Numbered from the stretch's first letter, positions 37,759 through 47,944 are shown. The stretch is DNA of 64,000 nt from an uncultured Lachnospiraceae bacterium (GCA_947625775.1 CANQPM010000009.1:62001-126000), one strand, 5' to 3'. Program-made: numbers and translations. The notes: generated by a model not told the origin, from the sequence alone.

Positions 37759-37787
37759 TTGACAGCATAAACTATTTATGATAATAT
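37759..37787 (+). promoter_or_regulatory. Promoter of the kinase-surface protein unit
   Basis: TTGACA (37759-37764), 17 bases and TAATAT (37782-37787) lie about 100 bases upstream of the kinase start. Confidence 0.65.
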
Positions 37788-37890
37788 TCCAAATGCGTCT
37801 ACGAATCAAGTAATCCGTTCGGAAAATTTTTCCACAATAAAAACAGCTTGAATTTTTTTCGCAAAATAACTTTAGAAAGGCAGCTGAATA

Positions 37891-39573
37891 ATGCTAAAGG
37901 CAGGAACCGTCATTGACGGGAAATACAAGATACTCAGCATCATAGGACATGGCGGCATGAGCACAGTGTATCTTGCCATAAATGAAAAGGCAAACAAGCC
38001 TTGGGCGATAAAGGAGGTCCGCCGTGACAGCAAGACAGAGTTTGACATAATCCGCCAGAGCCTTCTCACGGAAAAAAGAATACTTACGCGGCTTTCACAC
38101 AAAGGACTTCCAAGCATAATAGACGTGGTTGATTATGAAGAAAGCTTCCTGATAGTTATGGACTACATCGAGGGCATAACATTAAAAAAGCTCCTTGATG
38201 AACAGGGCGCGCAGCCGCAGGCGTCAGTCGTTGACTGGGCGATACAGCTTTGCGGTACACTAGGGTATCTGCACAGCTTAAACCCGCCGATTATTTACCG
38301 CGATATGAAGCCTTCAAATATCATGCTGTGCCCCGACGGTCATCTTATGCTGATTGATTTTGGGATTGCGCGGGAATACAAGGAAAAAAGCCTGTCAGAC
38401 ACTACTTGCCTTGGCACGCAGGGCTATGCGGCGCCAGAGCAGTTTGGCGGGCTTGGACAGACAGATGCCCGAACAGATATATACAGTCTTGGCGCGACAA
38501 TGCACCATTTGCTGACAGGGCGCAATCCTTCCGAACCGCCGTTTGAATTATCCCCTATCACAAAATGCAATCCCAATCTGTCTGACGGGCTTGAGCATAT
38601 CATATGCAAATGCACGCAGCCCAATCCCCAAAAAAGGTATCAATCTGTAGACGAGCTGCTTTATGCGTTAAAGCACTACAAAGAGCTTGAGAAAAAAACA
38701 GTTAATAATTATAAGAAAAAAATGCGGCTGTTCTGCGCCTGCTTTTTACTGTCGGCATCAGCGTTTGTGTCCTCTCTTGCCATAGGAATCACTGCGCGTA
38801 GCGAACAGCGTGACGAGTACGAATATCTCATAGGCGTTGCGGACAAATCATCAGATTTTGGCACAAAGGCGGAGTATTACCTGAAAGCGATAGATACTGA
38901 CGCTCAGAAAAATGACGCATATTTCAAGCTTGCCGACAATTTTGTAAGCGATGGGATATTCACTGACGCTGAGGAGGAGGTTCTGATTAACCTTATCATA
39001 AATACAGATGATTATTTAAAGAGCTTTGAGAAGGATAATCCTGAAAAATATGCGGATTTCTGCTATGCTGTGGGCAGCGCCTACTGGTTTTATTATGAAC
39101 ACGAGGAAAGCAGAAGAGCAAACGCGCTGAAATGGTATTCAAAGGCGCTTGAGCATTACAAAGACAATGAGAATAAGGCTGTGGAGTGGAAACGCTGCAG
39201 GCTTTACGTGGAAATGGGGAGATTTCACGGAAATGCCGCACTTTTGCAAACGGCTGAATATGGAAAGGAGGAATATATAAAATATTGGAAAAACCTTTTA
39301 GAGCTCAAAAAGCTTAACGACGCCGAGCATGACAGGGATATGGTGTCTTTAAGGCTATATGGGGAGATAGCCTGCAGCGCTGCGGAATATGCAGGGCTTT
39401 TGCTTGACGAAGGAGTTACACAGAAGGAAATCAATGAGCTTTTTGGGGAAATTAGGGACGATATGGGGCGAATAGAGAAAAAAGCGGCAGGGGTTGTTTT
39501 GGAGGAGATTGAAAAAGTGTACGCTCTGCTTGAAATAGCGGAGGAAATGACAGCAGTGCTGCCTGAGCGCTGA
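37891..39573 (+). CDS. Membrane-anchored Ser/Thr protein kinase (PknB-like) without PASTA domains
   Basis: This 560-residue protein has a Hanks-type kinase domain at residues 12-265: glycine loop IGHGGMSTVY, Lys41 in AIKEV, catalytic IYRDMKPSN, DFG in LIDFGIA and APE in YAAPEQF. The usual His of HRD is Tyr, seen in some active bacterial kinases. One transmembrane helix follows (about 275-298), then an extracytoplasmic helical region of about 260 residues with TPR-like pairs (AEYYLKAIDTDAQKNDAYFK, ANALKWYSKALEHYKDNENK). PASTA repeats are absent. The surface protein gene follows by 23 bases and may be its partner or target. Confidence 0.85.
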   Translation: MLKAGTVIDGKYKILSIIGHGGMSTVYLAINEKANKPWAIKEVRRDSKTEFDIIRQSLLTEKRILTRLSHKGLPSIIDVVDYEESFLIVMDYIEGITLKKLLDEQGAQPQASVVDWAIQLCGTLGYLHSLNPPIIYRDMKPSNIMLCPDGHLMLIDFGIAREYKEKSLSDTTCLGTQGYAAPEQFGGLGQTDARTDIYSLGATMHHLLTGRNPSEPPFELSPITKCNPNLSDGLEHIICKCTQPNPQKRYQSVDELLYALKHYKELEKKTVNNYKKKMRLFCACFLLSASAFVSSLAIGITARSEQRDEYEYLIGVADKSSDFGTKAEYYLKAIDTDAQKNDAYFKLADNFVSDGIFTDAEEEVLINLIINTDDYLKSFEKDNPEKYADFCYAVGSAYWFYYEHEESRRANALKWYSKALEHYKDNENKAVEWKRCRLYVEMGRFHGNAALLQTAEYGKEEYIKYWKNLLELKKLNDAEHDRDMVSLRLYGEIACSAAEYAGLLLDEGVTQKEINELFGEIRDDMGRIEKKAAGVVLEEIEKVYALLEIAEEMTAVLPER

Positions 39574-39596
39574 TGTCTTAAAATGGAGGAGTATCT

Positions 39597-42500
39597 ATGA
39601 AAAAGAAGGTTTGTTACTTAATGATTTTGGCAATGCTGATGATAGAGGCATCAGTGCAGAATTACAGCGTTGCAGCTGCGGAAATGGATAATGCGCCGCA
39701 GACACGGCAGACGCAGGATGAAAATAATGAGAATGATGAGACACAGCAGAACGAAAATGATATGGCAGAGGAGCGGCAGGGCAATTCCCGCGAAGGCGAA
39801 GATGAGCAGAAACAGGGCGGCAGTGCCCGCGAAAGCGCAGATGGGCAGCCGAACAGCGAAGCAAGTGAAGGCGAAGATGAGCAGCAAATCAGCGACACCA
39901 GTGAAGGCGCAGATGAGCAGCCAAGCAGTACAAGTGAAGATGATGAGACGTTGCCTGATAGCGGCAACAGCCACATTGAGGAGAAACAAAATAATAACCA
40001 AGAAATTGAAGGGTCACGGCAACACAAAGAAACAGAAAACGACGGCGCGGCTGAAAATGTAAATGACGGCATTATAGATAACATAATCCCGCCAGCGGAC
40101 GAAGAAAAGGACACAACGCCGCCGTCTGTTTCGCTGGTAAATAAAAAAGAAGGCGTATCAAAGAAAAAAGATGATACTGACATATATAATGACGGCGAAT
40201 TTTGCTTTGAAATTTCCGATGACAGTGGCACGGAAAGCTTAAATATCAGCATAGAAGGACTTACGGACAGTATTAACGCTGATGAGATTATGAGTATTTC
40301 CGATGACGGGGAAAATATTCAATGCACTGTAAAATTGCCAGACAATGTATATAGTGACAGCTTATGTCTGTTGGTATCAGACAATGCTGAAAATGTAACA
40401 AGCTACCAATTTTTTACAGCGTCCAAAAACATTGTTGACACATGCAAGCCTGTCATAAAGGTGGAAGTTTTGGAAGGAAATGATAAAAGACCCTATGACG
40501 GCAAAATTACAAACCAGCAGCTGGAAATTCGCGTAAATGCCGAGGCGCTGTCGGGTATAGAAAGTTTTGAAATGGCATTTGCCCCAAATGATATAGAGAC
40601 GGCTGACTTGGAATGGGAGCAGGCAGTCCTTGAGGACAATATGTATTCGATAGTAATAGGCGCACCGCTTGAACGTGTTGACGGTTTTGATAAGGACGCC
40701 AAGACAGGAGAACTTGAAACGGACGAGCAGACTGACACAGGCATGGAAAGCGTTTTGACAGATTCAGATGCAGAAGAAAAAGATGATGGGACAGTTCATG
40801 AAGCAAGCCTTAGCATAAAAAACGGCACATATTATTTTCGTGCTAAATCTTACGCAGGCTTTGAAAATGAAGAAAACGCAAAAATAAATCTTCAGCAGAG
40901 AAACATCAAGATAAGGAATGCGGTCACGGATAAAGAAGCCGACAAAAGCGGCTGGTATAATATCAGCACAGGCGCTCCGTCTGTATGGGCAAATATTAAT
41001 CAAAGCGCAAAGCTTTCGGATGATGACACAGGATATAATCTGACCATGCATATGCTTGTATATAAGGACACGCCTGAAGGCACTGAGAAGGTAATACACA
41101 CCGCCAAGAGTACGCTTTTTATAAAAAACGAAAAAGACACTGAAAATCCCAAGGAGCTTCAAAAAGCAATAGAAGCGTTTGAAATGTCGGCGGACGGTAC
41201 TTATACAATATATGTGTGGGGAAATGACGAAGCAGGGAATTACAGTGAGACGCAGAAATACATAATAAACGCGGATTATACCGCCCCAGAAAATTTGTCG
41301 ATAACTGTTGGCGGCATAGACATGACAAACAATAAAAATGACACAAATGTCATATATACACATTTTTTTGACAAGGAGGTCATCGCGGAAGTTACAGGCT
41401 CTGATAATATAAGCCAGATAGATGACAGCCGCACAGTCCTGATGATAAAAAATTTCGCCGCTTCGTCTGAATCTGCAGAGGGAGATGATAATATAACTGT
41501 TCCAATGGGCAGCAGATGTTACATAGAAGCATCACTGTATGACAAAGCAGGCAATATGTCCAGGATATGCTCTGACGGTTTCGTGACGGATAATCAGGCA
41601 CCAAGCGGGAAAAATTCGGCAGATTTTACAATAATTCCAAAAGGCGCAAACTCAAACGGTTTCTTTAATGATGACTTTGAAGTTGAACTGTACATAAAAG
41701 ACCAGCCAGACAAGAACAACAATTCCGCTTTAAAAGAAGTGAATTGCGCAATCAGCAACGGCAATGACGAACCAGAGACAGAACAGCTTTTTTATTTTGA
41801 CGCGGTAAATGCCTCTGGCAGCCAGCTTAGCGAAAATTCGGTATATGAGGACAAGCTGAAAATAAAAGCATCAGACTATGAAGGCAATGAAGCGTATATA
41901 GAGATTACCGCAGCCGACAATGCAGGCAATGCCGCCACTACAAGGAAAGAGCTTAAAATTGATGTCACAGCGCCGGAAATCGAGCTCAAATTTGACAGCA
42001 ACGCGCCTCAAAACGGCATATACTATAATAAGGCAAGGACAGCTGAAATAACAATACGCGAAAAAAATTTTGATGTAAACGGCGTAAGCTTTGAAATAAC
42101 AAAAAACGGCAGCAATATAACGGAATTAACGCCAGCTGCTGAAAACTGGGCATCAGATGGCGACACGCATACAGCCAGAATATCATTCAGCGATGACGGC
42201 GCATATACCATAAAGGTAAAATGCATTGATTTAGCCGATAATGAAAGCGTATATGATGAATCCGACTATTTTGTCATAGACACAACGCCGCCGCAGGTAT
42301 CAGTATCATATGATAAAACAGCATTAAATGAAATCTGGTACAATGCAAATGTGACAGCCGAAATAAAAATAGTTGAGCATAACTTTCGGGAAGAAGATTT
42401 TAGCCTTATATCACAGCCTGCCAAAATGAATACTCCATGGAAGAATGACGGGGACATTCACATATCATCAATAATATTTGATGCTGATGGCGAATACGCA

Positions 42501-43766
42501 TACGGAATAAACTATACGGATTTGGCGGGCAATCAGGCGGCAGTCTCTGTAAATGAGCATTTTATAATAGACACGCAGCAGCCGCAGATAATTATAAGCG
42601 GCGTACAGGACAACTCGGCAAACTCTGGCGATATTGCGCCGTTCGTGAGCATAACCGACCAGAATATAGACGGCACATCAATAATGATAACGATGACAGA
42701 CGGATTAAACAATGAAATAGGGCTTCAAAGCAGCATTTCACAGACTGAGCAGGGCTTTACATACCAGCTTTTAAACGTATCAGGACAGCCCGACTCCATA
42801 TATCATCTAAAGGCGGCCGCAAGCGACATGGCAGGCAACCAGAATATAATGGATATCCGTTTTTCGCTAAACCGAAACGGCTCGTCATACGATATAACAG
42901 ACGCTTATCCGATCGTCAGCCAGATGTACAACAAATATGAAAATCTCCATGACATAAGACTGATAGAAACAAATGTAGATGAGGTACAGCAGTTTAATAT
43001 TTATATGAACCGCAATGGAGAGCTTGTAAAAAGCGTGAACACTTCACAAAAACCATGGCATTTTAGCCAAAACAAGCTTTATTACACTACAGAGCGTTAT
43101 GGCAGCCCTGAGCTTGGATATACATATGAATACATTATATATAAGGAAAACTTTCAAAAGGAGGGTAGCTATAAGCTTACGTTCAGCTCAGTCGATAAGG
43201 CGGGCAACCACGTCAACAATACGCTTGAAAATAAGGAGGCGCAGATTTCCTTTATAGTAGACGACACTCCTCCTGCGGTGTACATAGACGGCGTAAAGAC
43301 GGACAAGCCCTATGTAGTTGTCGGGACTTCGGCAAATGTCTATATAAAAGACAATTTTAAATTTGAGGAGGCGGAATTGTACCTTATAAACGAGGATAAT
43401 AAACGCGTTAAAACATGGAACTATATGGATTTAGTCCAAAAAGCCCAGAATACTGGCGAGGGCATAACTCTTGACCTGCCCGCAGACGGTAAAAAACGGT
43501 CGCTCATATTTTATGTAAAGGATTGCGCGGGAAATGAGGCCGCCACGCTTGCGGATAACACAGAGGTGCCAAGGAGCCCTTCAATAACTAATGGCGCCGC
43601 CGCAGAAATTCCAAATCCTGCGGAAAATGAAAACCAGATGCAGACAGCGCAGAACACGCCGCGGATTATTGCGCCTGTTGTAATTTTTTCCTCTGTATTA
43701 TGTATATGCATATTATTTATCTGCCTTGCAAAGAGGGCAAAAAGCAGAACGGACACTCATTCATAA
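39597..43766 (+). CDS. Large Ig-like repeat surface protein with C-terminal membrane anchor
   Basis: A 1389-residue protein. A signal peptide (MILAMLMIEASVQNYSVAAA) leads to a very acidic low-complexity region with imperfect repeats of S-E-G-E/A-D-E-Q (about 25-170, DNA near 39790-39960). Then follow several beta-sandwich modules marked by D-T-x-x-P-x-V-S/E and Y-T-D-L-A-G-N or D-N-A-G-N motifs, typical of bacterial Ig-like domains. The end has a single helix (VVIFSSVLCICILFICLAK) and a basic tail rather than LPXTG. It is probably displayed outside the cell and is likely co-transcribed with the kinase. Confidence 0.78.
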   Translation: MKKKVCYLMILAMLMIEASVQNYSVAAAEMDNAPQTRQTQDENNENDETQQNENDMAEERQGNSREGEDEQKQGGSARESADGQPNSEASEGEDEQQISDTSEGADEQPSSTSEDDETLPDSGNSHIEEKQNNNQEIEGSRQHKETENDGAAENVNDGIIDNIIPPADEEKDTTPPSVSLVNKKEGVSKKKDDTDIYNDGEFCFEISDDSGTESLNISIEGLTDSINADEIMSISDDGENIQCTVKLPDNVYSDSLCLLVSDNAENVTSYQFFTASKNIVDTCKPVIKVEVLEGNDKRPYDGKITNQQLEIRVNAEALSGIESFEMAFAPNDIETADLEWEQAVLEDNMYSIVIGAPLERVDGFDKDAKTGELETDEQTDTGMESVLTDSDAEEKDDGTVHEASLSIKNGTYYFRAKSYAGFENEENAKINLQQRNIKIRNAVTDKEADKSGWYNISTGAPSVWANINQSAKLSDDDTGYNLTMHMLVYKDTPEGTEKVIHTAKSTLFIKNEKDTENPKELQKAIEAFEMSADGTYTIYVWGNDEAGNYSETQKYIINADYTAPENLSITVGGIDMTNNKNDTNVIYTHFFDKEVIAEVTGSDNISQIDDSRTVLMIKNFAASSESAEGDDNITVPMGSRCYIEASLYDKAGNMSRICSDGFVTDNQAPSGKNSADFTIIPKGANSNGFFNDDFEVELYIKDQPDKNNNSALKEVNCAISNGNDEPETEQLFYFDAVNASGSQLSENSVYEDKLKIKASDYEGNEAYIEITAADNAGNAATTRKELKIDVTAPEIELKFDSNAPQNGIYYNKARTAEITIREKNFDVNGVSFEITKNGSNITELTPAAENWASDGDTHTARISFSDDGAYTIKVKCIDLADNESVYDESDYFVIDTTPPQVSVSYDKTALNEIWYNANVTAEIKIVEHNFREEDFSLISQPAKMNTPWKNDGDIHISSIIFDADGEYAYGINYTDLAGNQAAVSVNEHFIIDTQQPQIIISGVQDNSANSGDIAPFVSITDQNIDGTSIMITMTDGLNNEIGLQSSISQTEQGFTYQLLNVSGQPDSIYHLKAAASDMAGNQNIMDIRFSLNRNGSSYDITDAYPIVSQMYNKYENLHDIRLIETNVDEVQQFNIYMNRNGELVKSVNTSQKPWHFSQNKLYYTTERYGSPELGYTYEYIIYKENFQKEGSYKLTFSSVDKAGNHVNNTLENKEAQISFIVDDTPPAVYIDGVKTDKPYVVVGTSANVYIKDNFKFEEAELYLINEDNKRVKTWNYMDLVQKAQNTGEGITLDLPADGKKRSLIFYVKDCAGNEAATLADNTEVPRSPSITNGAAAEIPNPAENENQMQTAQNTPRIIAPVVIFSSVLCICILFICLAKRAKSRTDTHS

Positions 43767-43807
43767 AGTTAAGATTTTTAACAAATAATAAAATATTATT
43801 ATTTTCA

Positions 43808-43837
43808 TTGACTTATCCTTGTGAAAAAGGTTATAAT
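43808..43837 (+). promoter_or_regulatory. Promoter of the SRP RNA gene
   Basis: TTGACT (43808-43813), 18 bases and TATAAT (43832-43837) end six bases before the predicted RNA start. Confidence 0.7.
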
Positions 43838-43842
43838 AATAT

Positions 43843-44111
43843 AACCGTGCAGCCGGGGAGTCAGCGGTGCCCTGTACCTGCAATCCGCTATAGCAGGGGT
43901 GATGGGAGGCCGAGGGTTTGCGTTTGTATAGCTGCCCTTTATAAGTGGCGTTGAAGTTTGGGTCTTGCGCAATATGTGCCATTGAACCGTGTCAGGACAG
44001 GAATGTAGCAGCACTAAGGTGGATTTCGTATGTGCCGCAAGGGCGCCTGGGCGGAGCAAACTGTAAAGGTAACGTGTATGGATATAAAATTCAAAGCATC
44101 CCGCGCGGTAT
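43843..44111 (+). ncRNA. ffs: Signal recognition particle RNA, large Gram-positive type
   Basis: The sequence follows the Bacillus scRNA pattern: GTGCCCTGTACCTGCAATCC near the 5' end, TGGCGTTGAAGTTTGGGTC, the SRP54-binding apical helix with GTCAGGACAGGAATGTAGC AGCA, then GTGCCGCAAGGGCGCCTGG and CTGTAAAGGTAACG. The ends pair (ACCGTGC near 43844 with GCGCGGT near 44103). About 269 nt, including an Alu domain, the size expected in Clostridia. It directs nascent membrane and secreted proteins to the translocon with Ffh. Confidence 0.93.
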
Positions 44112-44183
44112 AGAGAGAAAATATTGCGATTAGCATACTTAAGGACTAAGAGCGCGAAACACCGCGCAGAAAAGAGGAGAACA

Positions 44184-45332
44184 GTGAAAAGGAAAAATAT
44201 TCAAGGCAAGGGAATGGCGCTGATTTTGGCGGTTACGCTTGCAGCGGCGCTTTGTGGCTGCGGCTCAAACAAGGACACAGAGGAGCCCGCTACAGAGATT
44301 GATTTTTCAAATATTACCAATAATGCGTCAGATAATACTGCGGAAACAGAGCCGCAGACAGAGATGGCATCAACAGAGGCGGCCACTGAGGAGGAAGTTC
44401 CTGAGGGTATGTACCGCAGCGAGATTACAAATGAGTGGATTGACGAGAGCCTTAAGGATCAGCGCCCTGTCGCCATAATGGTTGACAATGAAACCAAGGC
44501 GCTTCCGCATTATGGGCTTACAGAGGCTGACGTGGTTTATGAGCTTATGAACAGCACGGCAAACGGCAGAATTACGCGTCTGATGGCTATTGTCAAGGAC
44601 TGGGGCAAGATTGAGCAGTTTGGCAGCATAAGGAGCACAAGGCCGACTAATGTTATGCTTGCGGCGGAGTGGAACGCTGTGCTTGTCCATGATGGCGGTC
44701 CTTTCTATATTGACCAGTATATTGCAAAGGATTATTCGGCAAACTTCAGCGGCGGCTTTACCCGTGTAAATAACGGCAAGGCAAGGGAGTACACAGAGTA
44801 TGTGTGCACGGGAGATTTGGACTCCAGATTTGCAAATTCAAAGTACAGTACAGAGTATAATGAGAATTATGCCGGCCAGCATTTTGTATTCTCGGATTCA
44901 GAGGTAGAGCTTACAGCGGATAGAGGGGCAATTGACTGTACGCGCATAGAGCTTCCGTTCCCTCACAACGAGTCTACGCTTGAATATAATGAGGAAACTG
45001 GCACTTACGATTATTCAGAGTATGGAAAGGCGCATACAGATCCTCTCCACGACAACGCGCAGCTTACCTTTAAAAACCTTTTAATTCAGGATTGCACATT
45101 TGCGCAGCTTGATGAGAACGGATATATGATTTACAATGTGGTTGGACAAGGCGAGAATGCTTACTATATCACAAATGGCAAGGCTATAGAGGTTGTCTGG
45201 ATTAAGCCGTCAGAGAGCGAGCCTACCATTTTCCTTGACAAGCAGACAGGCGAGCAGGTTGAGATGAACACAGGCAAGACATATATAGCGATTGTTCCTT
45301 CGGACAGCTGGGATGATTTAGTTATCCAGTAA
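44184..45332 (+). CDS. DUF3048-family lipoprotein
   Basis: A GTG start at 44184 after GAGGAGA gives a signal peptide with lipobox (AALCGC). After an acidic Thr/Glu linker comes the DUF3048 domain (RPVAIMVDNETKALPHYGL, IEQFGSIRSTRPTNVMLAAEW) and its C-terminal companion (HNESTLEYNEETGTYDYSEYG, VEVVWIKPSESEPTIF). The family (YerB in Bacillus) is found at the cell surface; the biochemical role is unknown. The longer upstream reading would overlap the SRP RNA region and lacks a ribosome site. Confidence 0.85.
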   Translation: MKRKNIQGKGMALILAVTLAAALCGCGSNKDTEEPATEIDFSNITNNASDNTAETEPQTEMASTEAATEEEVPEGMYRSEITNEWIDESLKDQRPVAIMVDNETKALPHYGLTEADVVYELMNSTANGRITRLMAIVKDWGKIEQFGSIRSTRPTNVMLAAEWNAVLVHDGGPFYIDQYIAKDYSANFSGGFTRVNNGKAREYTEYVCTGDLDSRFANSKYSTEYNENYAGQHFVFSDSEVELTADRGAIDCTRIELPFPHNESTLEYNEETGTYDYSEYGKAHTDPLHDNAQLTFKNLLIQDCTFAQLDENGYMIYNVVGQGENAYYITNGKAIEVVWIKPSESEPTIFLDKQTGEQVEMNTGKTYIAIVPSDSWDDLVIQ

Positions 45333-45347
45333 ATAAAATTAAGATTT

Positions 45348-45402
45348 TTGGGACTGTGGCAAGGGCTGAGCTTTTAGCCCGAGCGATAGTCCTATTTTTT
45401 AT
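45348..45402 (+). terminator. Terminator between lipoprotein and pullulanase genes
   Basis: A nested hairpin, outer GGACT/AGTCC and inner GGGCT/AGCCC, is followed by TATTTTTTAT. Confidence 0.75.
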
Positions 45403-45427
45403 ATTAGATTTTGAGGAGGAATGGAAT

Positions 45428-47470
45428 TTGTCTAAGTTATATGCAATTTCAGGGGGCAAATATAAAGAAAAGTGTGCGTCAATGGAAAAAATGCAGGACG
45501 CTGAGTATCTTGACGATGCTTTGAAATATGACGGAAATGACCTTGGCGCTATATACGGCAAGGACAAGACCGTGTTTAAGCTGTGGGCGCCTACGGCGTC
45601 AGGGGTAAGGCTCAATCTATACGAAAAGGGCGACGGCGGTTTGCCTGTGGAAATTGTTGATATGACAGCGGGAGAAAAGGGTACATGGTTTTGTGAAAAG
45701 AGCGGGGATTTGAACGGAGTTTATTACACATACTCTGTCACTGTAGGAGGTCATACAAATGAGACAGTAGACCTTTATGCGCGGGCAGCAGGCGTAAACG
45801 GCAATAGAGGTATGGTGATTGACCTTGACGCGACAAATCCCGAGGGCTTTGAAAATGACATCAGGCCTGCATTTGAAAATGCGACAGATGCGGTAATCTA
45901 TGAAATTCATGTCAGGGACTTGTCATCAGACGCTTCATCAGGCATTCGCAATATCGGCAAATTTTTAGGTTTTACGGAAACAGGCGCTAAAAACAGTGAC
46001 GGGCTTGCCACAGGCCTTGACCACATAAAGGATTTGGGAGTTACGCATATTCAGATTCTGCCAAGTTTTGACTATGCGACGGTTGACGAAACGAAACCTG
46101 ACACGGCGCAGTTTAACTGGGGCTATGATCCTAAAAATTACAATGTGCCCGAGGGTTCATACAGCACAGATCCCTACCACGGAGAGGTACGCATAAAAGA
46201 GATGAAGCAGATGGTTCAGGCGCTCCACGCAAACGGCATACGAGTGAATATGGACGTGGTATTTAACCATACCTACAATATAAAGGATTCGTGGTTTCAG
46301 AAGACAGTCCCCGACTACTACTATAGAAAGGCTGGCGACAGCTATTCCAACGCGTCAGGCTGCGGCAATGAGACAGCCTCAGAACGCGCCATGATGCGAA
46401 AATACATAGTTGATTCCGTAGTGTACTGGGCTAGGGAATACCATATTGACGGCTTTAGGTTTGACCTTATGGCAGTGCATGACATTGATACCATGAATGC
46501 GGTAAGGGCGGCGCTGGATGAGGTTGATCCTACAATTATGGTATATGGCGAGGGCTGGACGGCAGACAACGCGGGCATACCATCATCAGAGCAGGCATTA
46601 AAGCGCAATATGGCAAAAATGGAGGGCGTAGGCGCCTTCAGCGATGACATAAGGGATGCCGTAAAGGGCAATGTATTTGACGCGCTTGACAGGGGCTTTG
46701 TAAATGGCAGGAGCGGCATGGAGGAGCGCATTAAATTCAGCATAGCAGGCGCTGTCCCGCATCCTCAGATTATGGCATCACCAAAAGAAAATGCAGGCAA
46801 AAGCTGGGCGGCAGCCCCGTCACAGAGCATAAATTACGTGTCGTGCCACGATAATCTTACCTTCTGGGATAAGCTTGCCATCTCAAACGCTGACGACAGC
46901 GAGGAGATAAGAATAAAGATGAATAAGCTCGGCATTGCCATAGTGCTTACCTCTCAGGGAGTGCCGTTTTTTCAGGCGGGCGAGGAAATGCTCCGCTCTA
47001 AGCCTTCTGATAAATCTGACACAGGATTTGACGAGAACAGCTATATATCGCCTGATTCTACAAACAGCATTAAGTGGGACGGCAAGGCAAAGGCATATGA
47101 TGTCTATGAATACTACAAAGGGCTTATAGCCTTCCGCAAGGCGCATGGCGCGCTTCGCATGACTACGGCGAAGGATATTCAGAATAATCTTGTGTTTATG
47201 GGCGGGCTTGATGCAAACGTGGTAGCATACATTATTTCAAATAAGCCGAATAATGAAACCGCCGAAAGGCTCATAGTTATTTTCAACGCGAACAGGAACG
47301 CCGTAAATATATGGCTCCCATCAGGCGAATGGGACATATGCGTAAACGGCGCGGCAGCAGGCACAGCTCCAATCGGCACGGCGGCAGGCAGCGTATCTGT
47401 TGACGGCATTTCGGCAATGGCGCTTGTTCAGGGCGACAGTGCTATTGAGAAAATTATGACTGGTAAATGA
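45428..47470 (+). CDS. Type I pullulanase (GH13)
   Basis: A 680-residue enzyme without signal peptide. The N-terminal CBM48-like domain (GAIYGKDKTVFKLWAPTASG) precedes the GH13 barrel with the pullulanase-specific FNWGYDPKNYNVPEGSYS, then VVFNHTY, DGFRFDLMAV (nucleophile Asp) and VYGEGWTA (acid Glu), and a C-terminal beta domain. It cleaves alpha-1,6 branches in pullulan, starch or glycogen fragments in the cytoplasm. The TTG start at 45428 has GGAGGA seven bases upstream; the longer upstream reading passes through a terminator. Confidence 0.92.
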   Translation: MSKLYAISGGKYKEKCASMEKMQDAEYLDDALKYDGNDLGAIYGKDKTVFKLWAPTASGVRLNLYEKGDGGLPVEIVDMTAGEKGTWFCEKSGDLNGVYYTYSVTVGGHTNETVDLYARAAGVNGNRGMVIDLDATNPEGFENDIRPAFENATDAVIYEIHVRDLSSDASSGIRNIGKFLGFTETGAKNSDGLATGLDHIKDLGVTHIQILPSFDYATVDETKPDTAQFNWGYDPKNYNVPEGSYSTDPYHGEVRIKEMKQMVQALHANGIRVNMDVVFNHTYNIKDSWFQKTVPDYYYRKAGDSYSNASGCGNETASERAMMRKYIVDSVVYWAREYHIDGFRFDLMAVHDIDTMNAVRAALDEVDPTIMVYGEGWTADNAGIPSSEQALKRNMAKMEGVGAFSDDIRDAVKGNVFDALDRGFVNGRSGMEERIKFSIAGAVPHPQIMASPKENAGKSWAAAPSQSINYVSCHDNLTFWDKLAISNADDSEEIRIKMNKLGIAIVLTSQGVPFFQAGEEMLRSKPSDKSDTGFDENSYISPDSTNSIKWDGKAKAYDVYEYYKGLIAFRKAHGALRMTTAKDIQNNLVFMGGLDANVVAYIISNKPNNETAERLIVIFNANRNAVNIWLPSGEWDICVNGAAAGTAPIGTAAGSVSVDGISAMALVQGDSAIEKIMTGK

Positions 47471-47572
47471 GAAGGCAGGTATGCAAAATTGTATGCAGCC
47501 ATAGATAAGCAAGTACAAATTGTTCAAAAAATATATAAAAATTAAAAAATATATACAAATCCCCTTGAATAT

Positions 47573-47599
47573 ACTATAGTTCTATGCTATAACTATAGT
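47573..47599. promoter_or_regulatory. Palindrome, possible operator
   Basis: ACTATAGTT and AACTATAGT, 9-bp perfect arms, flank CTATGCTAT about 85 bases upstream of the small gene at 47684. It resembles an operator for a dimeric regulator. No regulator gene adjoins it. Confidence 0.4.
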
Positions 47600-47683
47600 A
47601 CAAAAACACTGAAAATTTGCGGATAAATGTCAAAAAATAGTACATTTTGCGCAAAAATCTTGAAATTGGAGGGGGAGCGTGTT

Positions 47684-47878
47684 ATGGAGTACATAGAAGG
47701 AAAAGGCGCGGCTCGTGTTATCAATGATTACATAGAAAGGGAAGTGTCAGAATTTAAAAGAACCGCGGACAACGAATTTTCTGGAGGAGTAGCTCCCGAG
47801 GCAAAGGCGGCATTTGCAAGAAAACCCTGCTACAAGGTCATGGGAATGAATCTTAAAAGCCGACCGGTGCTGAGATAA
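47684..47878 (+). CDS. Small protein of unknown function
   Basis: A 64-residue basic protein starting MEYIEGKGAARVINDYIERE, with one helix-forming half and a C-terminal KPCYKVMGMNLKSRPVLR. I do not recognise it. GGAGG lies upstream of the ATG and a strong terminator follows, so it is probably expressed on its own. A palindrome lies upstream. Confidence 0.5.
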   Translation: MEYIEGKGAARVINDYIEREVSEFKRTADNEFSGGVAPEAKAAFARKPCYKVMGMNLKSRPVLR

Positions 47879-47896
47879 TTAATTATGGAATAGTCA

Positions 47897-47944
47897 AAAA
47901 CCGTTATCAGAATATGCTTTAATTTCCTGATAGCGGTTTTTATT
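47897..47944 (+). terminator. Rho-independent terminator
   Basis: Stem AAAACCGTTATCAG (47897-47910) pairs with CTGATAGCGGTTTT (47927-47940) with one wobble, followed by TATTTTAT. Confidence 0.85.

Noticed and set aside
39651-40252. Several long frames on both strands over the start of the Ig-like surface protein
   Set aside because: They arise from the low-complexity acidic repeats; the + strand frame with signal peptide and operon position is the real gene.
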